Source: Cytospora piceicola
Taxonomy: Eukaryota; Ascomycota; Sordariomycetes; Diaporthales; Cytosporaceae
Direction of reading: 5' to 3'
Assembly: GCA_023375675.1 (NCBI GenBank)
Contig: JALQBC010000077.1
Coordinates: 20,445 to 84,444 of the forward strand
Length of the DNA stretch: 64,000 nt
Position 1 is the stretch's first letter. Each line of letters opens with the position of its first letter. The position numbers were made by a program, and so were the translations under genes. Below the pieces are notes generated by a model. That model saw nothing but the letters and a program-made list of their open reading frames with translations, had not been told where the DNA came from and made no database searches. Positions 63,832-64,000 of the stretch are shown piece by piece.

Positions 63832-64000
63832 CTACTTATTTACTTACTTACTTACCTACTTACCTACTTACTTACTTACTTACTTACTTATTTACTTATT
63901 TACTTATTTACTTATTTACTTATTTACTTATTTACTTATTTACTTATTTACTTATTTACTTATTTACTTATTTACTTATTTACTTATTTACTTATTTACT
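63505..64000 (+). repeat. Third module Z and start of another (CTTA)n array
   Basis: CTAAAGAACAGTAGTAGAAC near 63,512 matches the start of module Z. The hairpin TAATAAAGTAACG (63,611-63,623) with CGTTACTTTATTA (63,633-63,645) is intact. From about 63,675 an array of CTTA units runs to the window edge, ending in an 8-bp TATTTACT run from about 63,888. A second palindromic structure like 45.8-51.3 kb probably begins here. Confidence 0.75.

Noticed and set aside
7740..64000. CRISPR array or prokaryotic origin of the short regular repeats
   Set aside because: Repeats are contiguous without unique spacers, and the window carries a spliceosomal intron and RIP signature, so it is fungal satellite DNA.

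Overview
The window looks like a filamentous ascomycete (Pezizomycotina) chromosome. It has two parts: about 7.7 kb of gene-bearing DNA with balanced composition, then about 56 kb of AT-rich, repeat-packed DNA. The fungal call rests on a spliced transporter gene with a GTAAGT donor and a CTGAC branch site, fungal-type enzyme relics, and the mark of repeat-induced point mutation (RIP). Long stretches, for example 7,981-8,320 and 16,501-16,800, contain no CA or TG dinucleotide at all, while TA is everywhere. I cannot name the species.

Bases 1-7,740 hold four recognisable genes or relics. The first is the C-terminal exon of a probable Ulp1/SENP-like C48 cysteine protease, cut by the window edge. 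Next is a broken prolyl-4-hydroxylase-like 2-oxoglutarate/Fe(II) oxygenase (947-1,461), then a broken ATP-grasp ligase (3,436-4,233). Last is a minus-strand 14-TM-type MFS exporter with one 99-bp intron and a single extra base that breaks its frame (5,254-6,949). Ligase, hydroxylase and exporter would fit a small, now dead, biosynthetic cluster, but that is inference. A short minus-strand ORF with a signal-peptide-like start lies at 2,706-2,927.

Bases 7,740-64,000 form a mosaic of related repeats. The parts are: (i) satellite blocks built from a 24-bp unit centred on the palindrome AAGTATACTT and a unit of about 219 bp; (ii) an element of about 4.67 kb embedded between satellite blocks, in complete form at 11.8-16.5 kb and 20.9-25.6 kb, as an enlarged chimera at 56.4-62.4 kb, and in partial form at 30.4-33.6 kb and (inverted) 41.3-43.8 kb; (iii) 54/63-bp tandem repeats inside that element; (iv) a 7-kb island (34.3-41.3 kb) with two divergent, decayed, apparently protein-coding frames of about 658 and 1,160 codons, flanked by inverted unit ends; (v) a roughly 5.5-kb palindromic structure (45.8-51.3 kb) with conserved hairpins and long (CTTA)n/(TAAG)n arrays, which begins again at 63.5 kb.

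Mutation load changes sharply at repeat boundaries, for example near 19,440, so the units have different RIP histories. No tRNA, rRNA or intact gene was recognised in the AT-rich part. It could be a subtelomeric, pericentromeric or other AT-isochore block.
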